Position numbers and translations under genes: made by a program. A DNA stretch of 64,000 nucleotides from Pleurodeles waltl (lineage: Eukaryota; Chordata; Amphibia; Caudata; Salamandridae), in assembly GCF_031143425.1 (NCBI RefSeq), contig NC_090447.1, positions 852,532,760 through 852,596,759 on the forward strand. Reading direction: 5' to 3'. The notes below the pieces were generated by a model. It was given only the letters and a program-made list of their open reading frames with translations, had not been told where the DNA came from and did not search any database. Shown here one piece after another: positions 32,816 to 43,506 of the stretch (position 1 is the stretch's first letter; every line of letters starts with the position of its first letter).

Positions 32816-33600
32816 GACAAAAATGTGAAGTGTGACAGGGATATGTAAGGTGACACGGATTAGGTTAATGCAACAAAGGACAGGCTGACAGGGAATAGGA
32901 TTGTGTGAGATATAAGAAGGTGCACATGTTCAATATGAGTGACAAATTTGTGGATAATATATGGGATGGGAAGCCTAAAGGAGACTGGAGTGGGACAGTG
33001 ATTGCGAGTACAACAGGGAAGAGGAAGGTAACAGATATGAATGCAGAGACAGGGGTGGAAGATATAATATGGCACACAAGACTGACAGGAATAAGGAGAG
33101 TTGACGACATGTAATTGGTATTGATAGTGCAGCAAAAACAGGGATGCCAATAGAAACTCTTAAATATCAAATATATAAAAGTGTGTCTGGCACAGAGATG
33201 GTGACAGGTTGGAAGTGTGTTAGAAAAGGTAAGGGTAAAAGGAACTAGGAAGGGCACAGGGATGAATAGACTGAGAGGGTTACAATGATAGGGTAACAGA
33301 GAAAGGGTAACAAAAATGTGAAGATTAATGCATAGAGGAGCAATGAATAACAAAGACAGACAAAGGGACAGGGGTTAAAAGCGAGGGAGAATAACAAGGA
33401 TGAGAACTGAAATGTACATGGAGGGTGACAGAGATGGAAAACTGATAGAGAATAATAATGCGATTGAGGAGCTAAGAGAGATCACAAAATAACAGGAATG
33501 GAGATGTACGGAGAGATCAAAGGGTTGAAAAGGACTGAAAGTAGGGGAGAGATGGTGAGAGGGCAATGATGGGTTTGTAATATGATTTCAGACTGTGTTG
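32816..33600. repeat. Purine-rich degenerate short tandem-like region
   Basis: The plus strand is strongly A+G rich and C-poor, with recurring GTGACAGGGA/GTAACAGA-like words at irregular spacing, such as GTGACAGGGAT, CTGACAGGGAAT, GGTAACAGA and GACAGGGGT. It looks like a decayed satellite or minisatellite. The long minus-strand frame here (33353-32865) is a by-product of the skew. Confidence 0.4.
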
Positions 33601-34124
33601 CTAAAACAACAGGGGCTGTAAAGATGAAACTCAGTAATCAACCGCAGCCTTGATGGCCACACAGAGATTGTGCAACAGCCAGACCTCCATTGTTCTATTT
33701 GACTGCACTGTCTGAAGTCTGCAAATATCAGACACACTTCCCCTTTTTCTCACATCACACGATTTGTTAACGACTCAAACCCTTTTTCCAGTGAGACTCA
33801 TTATGCAGTACCCATATTTTTACACATTCATGATTCCTCTACTTGTCATAAAGGACTAGAAACTATGGCTTGCAAGAATCATCCACAGCCATTCCTGCCA
33901 TATAGATTCTGCGTAGCACCAACAGCAGTGCTCTTCTATTTTAATTCCCTGCCTTGGGTCTGCATTCTCTAGACACACTTACTCCTTCTCTCCCGTTACC
34001 TCATTTGTTAAGGTATTAACTCTTTTTTCATTATTTCATTATTTGTGGCCCTGAGGCTTTTGGACTTCCAGACATCAAGAATCTATGGCTTCTCCACCTC
34101 TTATACTGTTCATCCTGAATATCA
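33601..34124. other. No recognisable gene
   Basis: Mixed-composition DNA left of the provirus. No ORF, repeat family or RNA gene is recognised. It ends at GTTG (34125-34128), the left duplication of the provirus. Confidence 0.5.
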
Positions 34125-34128
34125 GTTG

Positions 34129-35710
34129 TGATGACGCAGAAAAAGAAGGTCCGACATATATTCATACAAATTGTGTAATCAATACGTATAATGTAGTGTG
34201 ATTTTAGTAAAGAAAATAATGTACGAGGGAAATTGTGCCCTCGGGGTAGTTCGCCATCATTATAAACGAGCTTTATTATTCACGAAGTATTGAAAATGTA
34301 GTAATCCGTCATAATCGCAAATGTATGCCATGATTTCTTGTTTGAAAACTGTTTTGCTTAGCTTAAATTTAGTACAGGCTTTGGCCTAGTTGCTTGGTTT
34401 CAAATTCTAACTGCGTGATTTTTCCTTGAACTAATGAAACATATATTCTTGCTAGAAGTTGTATTTTTCCAGTAGAAACTGGCTGGTACACTTATCTCCA
34501 AGGTTTCGTGCTAGGCCGGTTACATCCCCTTTGATACAAGGTCAGTCTCTGCAGGTGCGGACAATGAAGGTACAGATAGTAAAATAATTGGCAAACCATG
34601 ATACAATTTGTGTTCCAAGGCTCCAAGGACAGTGTATGCATAAATGAGCGCTAGTAAAAGACAATTTTTGATTGGACAATTTGAAGCCAACCTATGAACC
34701 CTCCAATGGAAGACCCTGCAGAATTTGGAATGTTTCTTACTTAAACTCACCGGACAAAGAGAAGTCAGCCATTTTTCCTCAATGCCAGTTTGAAGCCTGA
34801 TGCCAGACTCCATTTTGGACGACACCCTGATGTCCTTTTCTCTATCTAAGAGATAGAGACTATAAGAATTCTCACCCTAGAGATTTTAACTTTGATTTGC
34901 CCCCGTCTTGCCCATGCAGTAACTTTGCCCCATTCTCCTTGCCGTTGCAAGGAAACTTGTCCTTAACTTTGCCCCTTTGAAACTTGCCCCATGCTGATCA
35001 ACCGGTACCTGAAGGACGAAGACTTTTCTTGAATGCTGATTGTATTTGGTAAATATGAAAGGATAAATGTATTATGCATTGTGTTTTTCCTTTTAGGTAC
35101 CAACTGCTATTTTGATAGGGTCCTAGCTAGAAGTTTTCCAAATTTGTGTTGACTAAATTCGTTTTGCATGAAGTCCCACATGCCAATGCTAATTAGAGGT
35201 TAGTCGAGGTATTCATTCAATGTATCATGAAGAATTGAAATCTTGTTATGCTGACCGAATGTATGCAATTAGTCAAATACAGTTAGTCACATTGGTGATT
35301 TGCATTGCTATAACAGAGTGTATCATCATTCAGATTTTGCGTAGATTGCGTTTCTTCCGCCGTTATGGACAGCTAGTAATGTTCATATACATATATCAAT
35401 TGGTCTTGAGACATATATATATCGTGCTAGCTTTGTTAATATAGGGAAATAAATTCACTAACTTTTAATAAACTGGTGTGGTTATTCATGACTGGAAGGT
35501 CATGGTGCGCCGAAATACCAACTGTTATTGATTTCTGATGTGTTATATTGATCTATTAATTGAGTATTGATTACCGATTACAACAGTTATTGATTATTGA
35601 TCTGAGTGACTCGACTATTGAGGATGAGGAGAGCCCGACTCGGTTAAAAGATTCACCGACCTCCAACGTGTCCAGGTACAGGTAATTTATAAGGGCTGGA
35701 CGCGTTACCA
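34129..35710 (+). repeat. ERV LTR 1 (5')
   Basis: TATAAGAA at 34861-34868 suggests transcription from about 34890. AATAAA at 35448 and 35467, followed by a GT-rich stretch, suggests polyadenylation near 35490, so U3 is about 760, R about 600 and U5 about 220 bases. R holds repeated ACTTTGCCCC-like pyrimidine-rich words (34895-34990) and an intron-like pair (GGTAAATATG at 35049, TTTTCCTTTTAG before 35097). Right-hand end GCGTTACCA. Confidence 0.9.
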
Positions 35711-35715
35711 GTAGA

Positions 35716-35726
35716 TGGTAGCAGAG
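35716..35726 (+). promoter_or_regulatory. ERV copy 1 primer-binding site, initiator tRNA-Met type
   Basis: TGGTAGCAGAG, five bases after the LTR end, is the complement of the last 11 bases (CTCTGCTACCA) of vertebrate initiator tRNA-Met. The match stops there. It is the only tRNA-like complement near the LTR edge. Confidence 0.65.
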
Positions 35727-36724
35727 ATTGATGGTTTAGCCCTTTGGGACCCCATCCGAACAATAGACAGAGTTAAGTTAGAATTTTCTTTGATAAAACA
35801 AGTTGGAGAGATGATGATGCCCTAAGTCCCCAATGACTTTCCCGGAATCTCGGAGCTTGCGAATGAGGAACATGGAGGTATGAGAATGGTCTCAGCGTTT
35901 CTAGTGATGGTATGAGTGAAGTTAGGGTTTCACGCTTGCACAGCTTATCGCCGCAGATTAATTGAGAAGTTTGTGAGGATTTAAGGGGGTTAAGAGATAT
36001 TAGAGGAGTGTTACTCCAAAGGTGTGAGAGTAGGGAAGTCGTCGAACTTCATGTGTGTGTAGCGCTTTGAGCAGAAAAATTGTCCACGTGGTTGTTGATG
36101 TTGAAACGGGCCCTGTGAGGTCAAGAGACTCCGGAGTATGTTGAAAAGTGTATGTGACACTTGTTTGATGTTGTGATCTGGTCAGGTTTAATAGGTTGAT
36201 CGGGCGTGGTCAACAAGTCGGTATGAATGTTGCAGAGTGAAAGAAAACTTCGACTTTGAGATTTGACGAATTCTAAAGTGCACTAGAATAGTTCATTGAT
36301 CAGTTGAGAGTAAAGTTTGCCGGTCAAATTTTGCTTGCGAAAGTGGGAAACCGAGAAAGATGGAATAACTGCCGAGGCTAGTGAAAAATCCCTAAGGTTT
36401 CTGAAGCGATTGTATTACCTTTCCTGTAGTAAACCGACAGATCTGTTTTATTCTTTTGGTTAAGTGCTTGCGTTGTATTGCAGAAATTAGCTTATGAGTG
36501 AAGCCGAATGAAAAGAGGACAAGCCGCGGGACTTTGTCAGCCGCAGTGTGTGAGTGTGACGTCACTAGGAGCCGCGCTGGGATAGGTCGGTTGGTGAGAA
36601 GGGTCGCACACGGATTGGACGCAGTCCGTGAAGCGCAATTGGAAGGGGAAAGGCAAGCGAAGAGTATTCCGGGAATTAAAGTCGCTTATTGATTACATAT
36701 TTTAGAAAAACAAAGGACGGAAAG
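35727..36724 (+). other. ERV copy 1 leader
   Basis: About 1 kb between PBS and gag start, where packaging and splice-donor sequences would lie. It has several short ATG frames (for example at 36494 and 36508) and no long ATG-started ORF. The 64-codon open stretch at 36498-36692 starts at GTG, not ATG. Confidence 0.6.
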
Positions 36725-37858
36725 ATGAAATTTTTCAAAGCATTTAAGAGTGCCATGAGGGGAGATGTTTATATTAAAGCAAATGTAGGAGAAGAAACAC
36801 CGCCTGAGGGTACACCAGCTTACATCGTCATTGAAGAAAAGGGTGTAGCGCCATGTCTATGGTTAAAACAATGGTGCAAATTAACAGAGAAACATGGAAG
36901 TGTAGCGTTCCCTATCCACGGGTCGTTTAATTTAAGGGTTTTAGAAAATCTGAGATTTGCGCTATACGACATGAAAGTACCTCCAAGGCCAGCACAGTTT
37001 GAGGCATTAGCAATTTGGGAGCTAATAGCTAGAAACCAACAACAAAAGAAATTTGAGACAAGAATAAGAAAAGTAGAAAAGACACTAGCGGATGCTAGAT
37101 GGGACAGCACACAAAAGGTTTGGAGATCGGACGTATTGCAGGGAATTAAATTGTTTCCAGCGATTACTGATGAAGCGGAGACGGAAGGAAGGAAAGCCAC
37201 CTGTAAGACAAACAGGAGTCAGTCCAGAGAGGGAGAGAGCAATAGGAACTCGAAAAGGGGAGACGAGTCAGATGATGAGGAGTTCATTATACAATTGCTG
37301 AATGATCGCCCACCACCATACGTGGAAAGCGAAAAAGGCTCAAGCATTAGTACTGCCCCTCCAGAACCAATACAGGGTAATGTAACACCAAATTTGAGAA
37401 TATCTCAGAGGCCGAGCAGCTCTGACATGCCTTTCTCACCACGAATACCACAGATTCAGAGAATGTACCCAGACGTGCCAACATTGAAACCTGCTGATAA
37501 CTATCAGCCACAGGTTCAAAGGCACTGTTGCGATGAGCATAATGTGGGAATGACTTCTGATTCAATGGCGCAGGGAGGACAAAACTATCAGAGACCGACA
37601 TTGATTCAAGCTGAATCAACACAGTTCTCGATGCCCCAAAAGCAAACGCAAGAAGTGCGAGTAGTAGAAAGCCAGTTAGGTATGCCAGCAATGATGAACC
37701 ACAATGTGGGGATTAACATGCCACAGAATTCAGGGAACAGACAGAATCCAGATGCAATATCTCTACCTATCACTGTAGGTCCACCAGTACCACTGTACAT
37801 ACAGGCAAATTCAAGCACAAGCGACCAAGGGTTAATGGGACAGGGAGAAGATGCATAG
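36725..37858 (+). CDS. gag: ERV copy 1 Gag N-terminal ORF: matrix and PPPY region
   Basis: ATG 36725 (MKFFKAFKSAMRGD) is chosen over an upstream TTG. 377 codons to TAG 37856-37858. Residues about 1-140 form a matrix-like domain (WLKQWCKLTEKHGSVAFP; PPRPAQFEALAIWELI). A basic/acidic linker follows, then LNDRPPPYVESE (about 37300-37330) with a PPPY late-domain motif that recruits NEDD4-type ligases at budding. The rest is Pro/Gln/Met-rich. There is no Gly at position 2, so N-myristoylation is not expected, unlike most gammaretroviral matrices. Capsid lies downstream in another frame; both copies share this break. Confidence 0.8.
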   Translation: MKFFKAFKSAMRGDVYIKANVGEETPPEGTPAYIVIEEKGVAPCLWLKQWCKLTEKHGSVAFPIHGSFNLRVLENLRFALYDMKVPPRPAQFEALAIWELIARNQQQKKFETRIRKVEKTLADARWDSTQKVWRSDVLQGIKLFPAITDEAETEGRKATCKTNRSQSREGESNRNSKRGDESDDEEFIIQLLNDRPPPYVESEKGSSISTAPPEPIQGNVTPNLRISQRPSSSDMPFSPRIPQIQRMYPDVPTLKPADNYQPQVQRHCCDEHNVGMTSDSMAQGGQNYQRPTLIQAESTQFSMPQKQTQEVRVVESQLGMPAMMNHNVGINMPQNSGNRQNPDAISLPITVGPPVPLYIQANSSTSDQGLMGQGEDA

Positions 37859-40800
37859 AAACCACTCCAGAGACAACTCCGATAGCGGCACTGCCAAATG
37901 GATCTGGGTCCTTGTCGGAATTTAGTCCAATTCCAATTTGTGCTCCGTTAACTGTAGTAAGGTCACATCCACCACTATTAGTACCGTTAACCTCACAGAC
38001 TGAAACATTACAGAAACCGTCAATGGCAGTTGATGTAACTGCTACACTGATGGGACTGAACACGCAACAGTTAACACAATGGTTCAACAGCCTGAACTCC
38101 CCACAGAGTGCATCTAGCGGGAAGGGAGAAGAATACCTGAATAAAATAAGGTTGGGTATGGAGGCAGATGAACTGGTTGAGGGAACAATGGGTTGAACAG
38201 ATTAGAATCATACACAGAGGAAGAACTAAGATATATGTGCCCTAGGATTACAAGAGAAGTGAGCAACATACATAAGAAGTTACAGGAAATCGCAGACAGA
38301 AACGAGATCGATATAGGTAAGACTAAACACCTGAGCAGAAGTTACAGGTTAGACTTTGAGACAAAAGATTTTGAACACATGAGATCCGCAGGGATGAAAA
38401 CACACCTTAAGGAGATACTGCAGAGTGCACATGTCTGGAGATGTTTAGACAAGTGGGAAAGTAGATGGGTTAAGAAAAAGGACAAAAAGAAAGAAAATAC
38501 TCTAGAGCGGAATGAGAAAAAACAACAGAATGACGATCTGATAACTATGTTACCAATGAGAGAGACAGCAGGGGGAAAACTTGTACATGTACCATGGCAC
38601 AGGTGCGATATTCAATCCTTTACGGATGACTTTCCCAAATTAAGAGAGAAGCCGATTGAGTGGTATCAACAAACGGATAGATTTGTGAAACTTGCGAAGT
38701 GTCTCTGGGAAGACCTGAATACTTTATTTGAAATTGTGGTTCCGGCTGATTTGTGGGAAGATTGTAAAAGGGCTGTAGGTTGGCCAACGAGTGAACCAGA
38801 GAGAGATAGGGACACAGGTGCGCCATCACCTACGGTAATGAGTTTGTACCACAAGGTGATCGAGCACTTGAAAACCAAGGTTGCGTCGAAAAATGTGGAT
38901 TGGCAGAGGATTGACAGAACAGCCCAAGAGGTTAAAGAGTCTATACATGCGTACTACGAGAGATTGTTGAAAGCGTTTCAAAATTACAGTGGCACGGAAA
39001 CGATTGAGCCAAAGGACATGCTCCATTTTGTGTTCAGGTTTGTGGAAGGGCTGAGACCCGAAATTAGCCAGATGATTAAATCGCATTTGATTTGTTGGCA
39101 GTCAAAGTCGATCGATGAAGTGTTGAATTATGCAAAATACTGCAGTGAAGAGATTGAGACCAAACAGAAAAGATTGAAAGAAAAGGTGATGGTGATGCAG
39201 CTCAGAGCAGCTCAGACAGGCTTACAAGGTTTGCAAGGTTTTCAACAACAGATGCCGCAGCAGCAACAGGGAAATGCTATGTTTCAGCCGCAGATGAGAG
39301 GCAGAGGCCGAGGAGGTTTTGTGAATAATGGTCCTGATTTGAATACCGTTATGATTCCAAATGGTATACAGGCAATGAAGAAGGTGATGCCATGTCACAC
39401 GTGCGGAATTGTCGGGCATTGGAAACGGGAGTGCCCAATGATGGTGCAGGAAGGTGTAGGTCAGCAAAACAATGATGTCAATGCATTTCAGACTATGAGA
39501 GGACAAAAATTGAGAGGTCCGAACCCAAATTTCCAAAACAATATAAACCAGATGCAGGGTTTACAACCCATGCAACCGCAACAGGTGCAAATGCCTTGTG
39601 TGCAAATGACACAATTGCAGCCAATGCAACAGCAGTTTCCTATGGTACCTAATCAGCAAATGCAAATACCCTTAGCACCAATGAATCAGCAGCAAGCAAT
39701 GCTTCCTCAACAGGTCACGGGTCAGGGGATGAGTCAAAATGACACAGTACACCAATTCCCATTACACAGCGAGAATGGAATAAACAATGCATGGGAGAGT
39801 GAAAGTTCAGATGAGGAGGGAAATTGTGTGCTTGCAGCATCTTTGGAAGTTGATCAAAAGGGTCCGCATGTGGAGGGAAGAGTTATGGGTCATCGCGTTT
39901 CATTCTTGGTTGACACAAGAGCTACACGTTCCACTGTTAGGAGCATTGAAGTACCAAATTTGCCACTTTCAGGGAGAACAGTTCAAGTAGTGGGAGTAGC
40001 AAACAGGTACCTGACGAACCCAATCACAGATCCAGTACAAGTCAGAATTGGTAACTATCAAGGGACACATAATTTTGTGGCATGTGACTCAAGCCCGATA
40101 TCACTGTTAGGGAGAGACCTATTATGCAAATTGGGATGTTCGATTATGTGTTCAAATGATGGAATTAAAATTCAGACGAGCAGTGATGGGGAAGAAGAGG
40201 ACAGTGTAGAAGGGGACGAAGTAGAAACTGTCGATGAAGAATATCCCCTGATTACCCTTTACCCAATGATTACTGAAGCAGATATTCCTGCTGAGTTACA
40301 AGAAACAGTCGGAAAAGAAGTGTGGGATATGACAGGAAAAGAGGTGGGATTGGTGAAAGGAGTGGAACCAGTGAAAGTGACTGTAAAACCCAATGTAACC
40401 TTTCCCCAGACCCCACAGTACCATATGGCCCAAGACACCCTCATGAAAGTCGCCCAACTCATTGATGAGTTTGTAAAGCAGGGAGTACTGAAAGAAGTGT
40501 TAAGCAGTCCATGTAATTCACCAATTATGGGACTAATAAAGCCAAGTGGAAAGGTCCGAATTGTGCAGAACTTGAGGAAAATAAATGACATAATAATTAA
40601 ATGCTGCCCTGTAGTACCAAATCCAGCTGTGATAATGTTTCAAGTCCCTTGCGATGCCGAGTGGTTCTCAGTCAACAGACCAGTAGCATATTTTTCAGCT
40701 ACTTTGGATCTGGTTGCAGCAGCACTGCCAGGGTGCTTGCGCGCCGTAGCCTCAGTTGGTATCAGCCTCACTCAGAGTGAAGGAATAGTGATGGGACACC

Positions 40801-40877
40801 ATTTAACAGTCATGGTCCCTCACTCAGTTGAGATACTTTTGACACGTTCCCCGAACACAGCACATGACTGGTGCTAG
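37859..40877 (+). pseudogene. gag-pro-pol: ERV copy 1 capsid-nucleocapsid-protease-RT remnant
   Basis: The frame is open from upstream of the gag TAG to TGA at 38194, where a 1-base loss relative to copy 2 shifts it; reading resumes at 38193 and runs to 40877. Capsid includes VPWHRCDIQSFTDDFPKLRE and a major-homology-like ESIHAYYERLLKAF (about 38940). One CCHC knuckle (CHTCGIVGHWKREC) lies at about 39393-39434. The Gln/Met-rich linker precedes protease with active site D-T-R (39912-39920) where copy 2 has D-T-G. RT starts (PSGKVRIVQNLRKIND) but jumps at 40674 to sequence beyond the catalytic core: an in-frame 705-bp deletion. An extra C near 40852 ends the frame. Confidence 0.88.
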
Positions 40878-41628
40878 ACTCACAAGGTACGAAACAATAA
40901 TTCTGGGATCACCTAATGTGCAGCTCAAAAGGTGCACCACGTTGAATCCAGCAACCTTGTTTCCCAGTGAAAATGCTGAAATTGAGAACGCTGAAGACAT
41001 CGAGCACGACTGTCTTCAGGTGACTGAATTTTGCACCAAACCAAGACCTGATATCAAAGATACCCGATTGGAAGAAAATGATCAAATTATTTTTGTCGAT
41101 GGTTCATGTTTAAGAGATGCACTGGGTGTATTGAAAGCAGGGTACACTGTATGCACAGTAACAGGTGTTTTGGAAGCATCTTGGCTTCAAGGAGTTTACT
41201 CTGCACAGGTAGAAGAATTGGTAGCCCTTACTAGAGCTTGCCAGCTTTCTGCATTGATGAAAGTTACTATTTACACTGACAGCCAGTACGGGTTTGGAAT
41301 AGTGCATGATTTCGGACAATTGTGGTCACAGAGAGGCTTCATGACCTCTTCAGGATCGCCAGTGAAAAATGGCGAAAGAATAAAAGAATTGTTACATGCC
41401 ATCCAACTACCAGGAGAAGTAGCAGTGGTAAAATGCAGTGCACACTCGAAGGGACAAGATTATGTTTCTCTGGGAAATGGATATGCGGATCAAGTCGCAA
41501 GGTTTTGCGCATTGAACTGTATATTGCTTAGGGATGAATGGAATTTGATAAGTGAACCAGAACTCGAACCAAGCAAAATATTTGCTCTAAAGATGATAGA
41601 TACGATGGACAAATTGAAATCATTATAG
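40864..41628 (+). pseudogene. pol: ERV copy 1 RNase H region
   Basis: Open in the next frame after the frameshift near 40852. IIFVDGSCLRD holds the first RNase H Asp, ASWLQGVYSAQVEELVALTRA the Glu, IYTDSQYGFGIVHDF the second Asp, and SLGNGYADQVARF the last Asp (about 41470-41505). All four are retained. TAG at 41626-41628 separates it from integrase; copy 2 has CAG there. RNase H removes genomic RNA during reverse transcription. Confidence 0.85.
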
Positions 41629-43506
41629 AATGATGTCAGTGAGGATGAGAAACTCTCGTGGACCAAATCACAATGTGTAAAGAGACTAGATGAATTATGG
41701 GTTTCAAGTGAAGGGAAATTCGTTCTTCCAAATAGCCTTTTGACACAGATAGCCAGATTTTACCATGGACAAGCTCATCTTGGAAGGGATGCCATGATTA
41801 GGTTGTTCAAAACTGATTGGTTTAACCCTAAATTCCGTCAAGTTGCTGAAGCAGTTTGCCACTGTTGCGTCATTTGCCAACAGATGAACGCAGGGAAGGG
41901 AACCGTAGTAAATTTGAGCCACATTGGAAGAGCAGGGGGTCCATTCAGCAGGATGCAAATGGATTTCATTGAGATGCCTGTGCATGGAGGCTTGAAATAT
42001 GTGTTGGTGGTTGTGTGCATTTTTAGTCACTTGATTGAAGCATACCCTACACGCAGAAATGATAGTCTCACGGTTGCAAAACTACTCTTGAGAGAGTTAA
42101 TACCACGTTTCGGATTCCCGATCTCTTTAGAATCAGATAGGGGAAGTCACTTCAATAATGAAGTAATAAAATTGCTTTGTGCAGCACTGAACATTGAGCA
42201 AAAGCTGCATTGTAGCTACCGCCCTGAAGCATCAGGTCTAGTGGAGCAAATGAATGGCACATTGAAATCAAGAATGGCGAAAATATGTGCATCAACAAAC
42301 TTGAAATGGCCTGACGCATTGCCTTTGGTACTACTGTCAATGAGAAACACCCCTGACAGAAAGACTGGACTGTCCCCACACGAGATTCTCATGGGCAGAG
42401 CTATGAGACTTCCAGCAGTTCCTGCAAATGCGCTTTTGAATATTACAGATTATATGGTGTTAGACTACTGCAAAGGTCTAGCTGATGTGGTTCGATCTTT
42501 CTCTCACCAGGTGGAGGCAACCACCTTGCCACCGATCCAAGGTCCAGGACACGCCCTGAAAGCAGGTGACTGGGTCGTGATAAAGAAGCACGTGAGGAAG
42601 TCGTGTTTGGAACCCCGTTGGAAAGGACCTTTTCAAGTGATTTTGACGACTAGCACCGCTGTGAAGTGTGCGGGAGTTCCCAACTGGATTCACGCCAGTC
42701 ACACAAAGAGGGTGTTGTGTCCCACAGATGAGGAAGTTGAACCGCTGAAGTTACCAGTACCTGATAACAAAGTACCAAGCGCTGAGGCAGAGCGAAACAG
42801 AACTAGAGGCGAACAGGCAGAAATAGAGGAGGGAGAAATATTCTCTGAGGACGAAGCAACTGATTCACTTGGGGAAGACCAAGGAGGAGCCTCAGACAGC
42901 GATGAAGCAGCTGAAGGTAACAAAGAGCCTGAAGCAGCTGAAAGTGACAAAGAGCCTGAAGAAAGTAACGGTGACAAAGGACTCGAAACAGGTGAAGAAG
43001 CAGGAGAGCCTGATCAGAGGAGGGCTTTCCCAGAAGCAGACGATACAGAAAAAGAAAAGGAAAACCTGATTGACTCCCCAGAAGGAGGGGACAAGGCAGA
43101 ACAGAACGAAACTGCTCAAACTCCTTCAGAAGAGATTGCGGGTCCATCAAGTGGACACAGTGCAAAAAGAAGACCAAGCATATCGCCAGTAAAATTAAGA
43201 ACTAGAGAAACGTTGAATGACAGTGAAGGGCCAAGAGTGAAAGAGAAAAGAAAGGAAGTGTCTGTCGTAGTACCAACACCAAGTGAAGAAAAGGACTTGG
43301 CCAAAGAGGAAAGTACCAGTGAGAAAGAATCAAAGAGAGATGCAAAATTGAAAAGAAAAAGGATACCGAGCAGGAGGTATTCCGGTCCGGAGTGGGCGTA
43401 CGTAGCCAATAACGATTGGTCGGACGAATTCGTATCCCTCAGTCTTGAGAACGAAGAGGCAGAACTTCATTTTGGAAATAAAAACTTTATGGACTCTGTT
43501 GATTGA
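41629..43506 (+). CDS. pol: ERV copy 1 integrase with long acidic C-terminal extension
   Basis: Open throughout from the TAG upstream; as part of Pol it has no own ATG start. Zinc-binding HHCC: FYHGQAHLGRD (H-x3-H) and CVICQQM (C-x2-C), about 41757-41880. Catalytic triad: MQMDFIEM (about 41955), ESDRGSHF (about 42132) and SGLVEQMNG (about 42240). The C-terminal GPF-type domain has GDWVVIKKH...RWKGPFQVIL (42570-42645), as in MLV-type integrases. From about 42720 a 260-residue Asp/Glu/Lys-rich tail (repeats of KEPEAAESDKEPEE type) extends to TGA 43504-43506. This domain is intact in the copy; RT is not. Confidence 0.85.
   Translation, partial: NDVSEDEKLSWTKSQCVKRLDELWVSSEGKFVLPNSLLTQIARFYHGQAHLGRDAMIRLFKTDWFNPKFRQVAEAVCHCCVICQQMNAGKGTVVNLSHIGRAGGPFSRMQMDFIEMPVHGGLKYVLVVVCIFSHLIEAYPTRRNDSLTVAKLLLRELIPRFGFPISLESDRGSHFNNEVIKLLCAALNIEQKLHCSYRPEASGLVEQMNGTLKSRMAKICASTNLKWPDALPLVLLSMRNTPDRKTGLSPHEILMGRAMRLPAVPANALLNITDYMVLDYCKGLADVVRSFSHQVEATTLPPIQGPGHALKAGDWVVIKKHVRKSCLEPRWKGPFQVILTTSTAVKCAGVPNWIHASHTKRVLCPTDEEVEPLKLPVPDNKVPSAEAERNRTRGEQAEIEEGEIFSEDEATDSLGEDQGGASDSDEAAEGNKEPEAAESDKEPEESNGDKGLETGEEAGEPDQRRAFPEADDTEKEKENLIDSPEGGDKAEQNETAQTPSEEIAGPSSGHSAKRRPSISPVKLRTRETLNDSEGPRVKEKRKEVSVVVPTPSEEKDLAKEESTSEKESKRDAKLKRKRIPSRRYSGPEWAYVANNDWSDEFVSLSLENEEAELHFGNKNFMDSVD

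Noticed and set aside
32865..33353. 162-codon minus-strand frame
   Set aside because: Produced by the purine skew of the plus strand; composition is Leu/Ser/Pro/Thr-rich without motif.
34520..34825. 101-codon minus-strand frame in each LTR
   Set aside because: Antisense to U3 with no motif; present three times only because the LTRs are copies.
35716..35726. A tRNA gene at the provirus PBS
   Set aside because: Only 11 bases of complement to a tRNA 3' end; no cloverleaf or A/B boxes.
36498..36692. 64-codon leader frame in the provirus (also 47807-48001)
   Set aside because: Starts at GTG with no ATG in frame; nothing suggests translation, although a glyco-Gag-like role could not be excluded.
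36689..36724. Upstream non-ATG starts for provirus Gag (TTG 36689) and Env (TTG 43636)
   Set aside because: ATGs at 36725 and 43714 are in frame, and the env ATG directly follows a splice-acceptor-like sequence.
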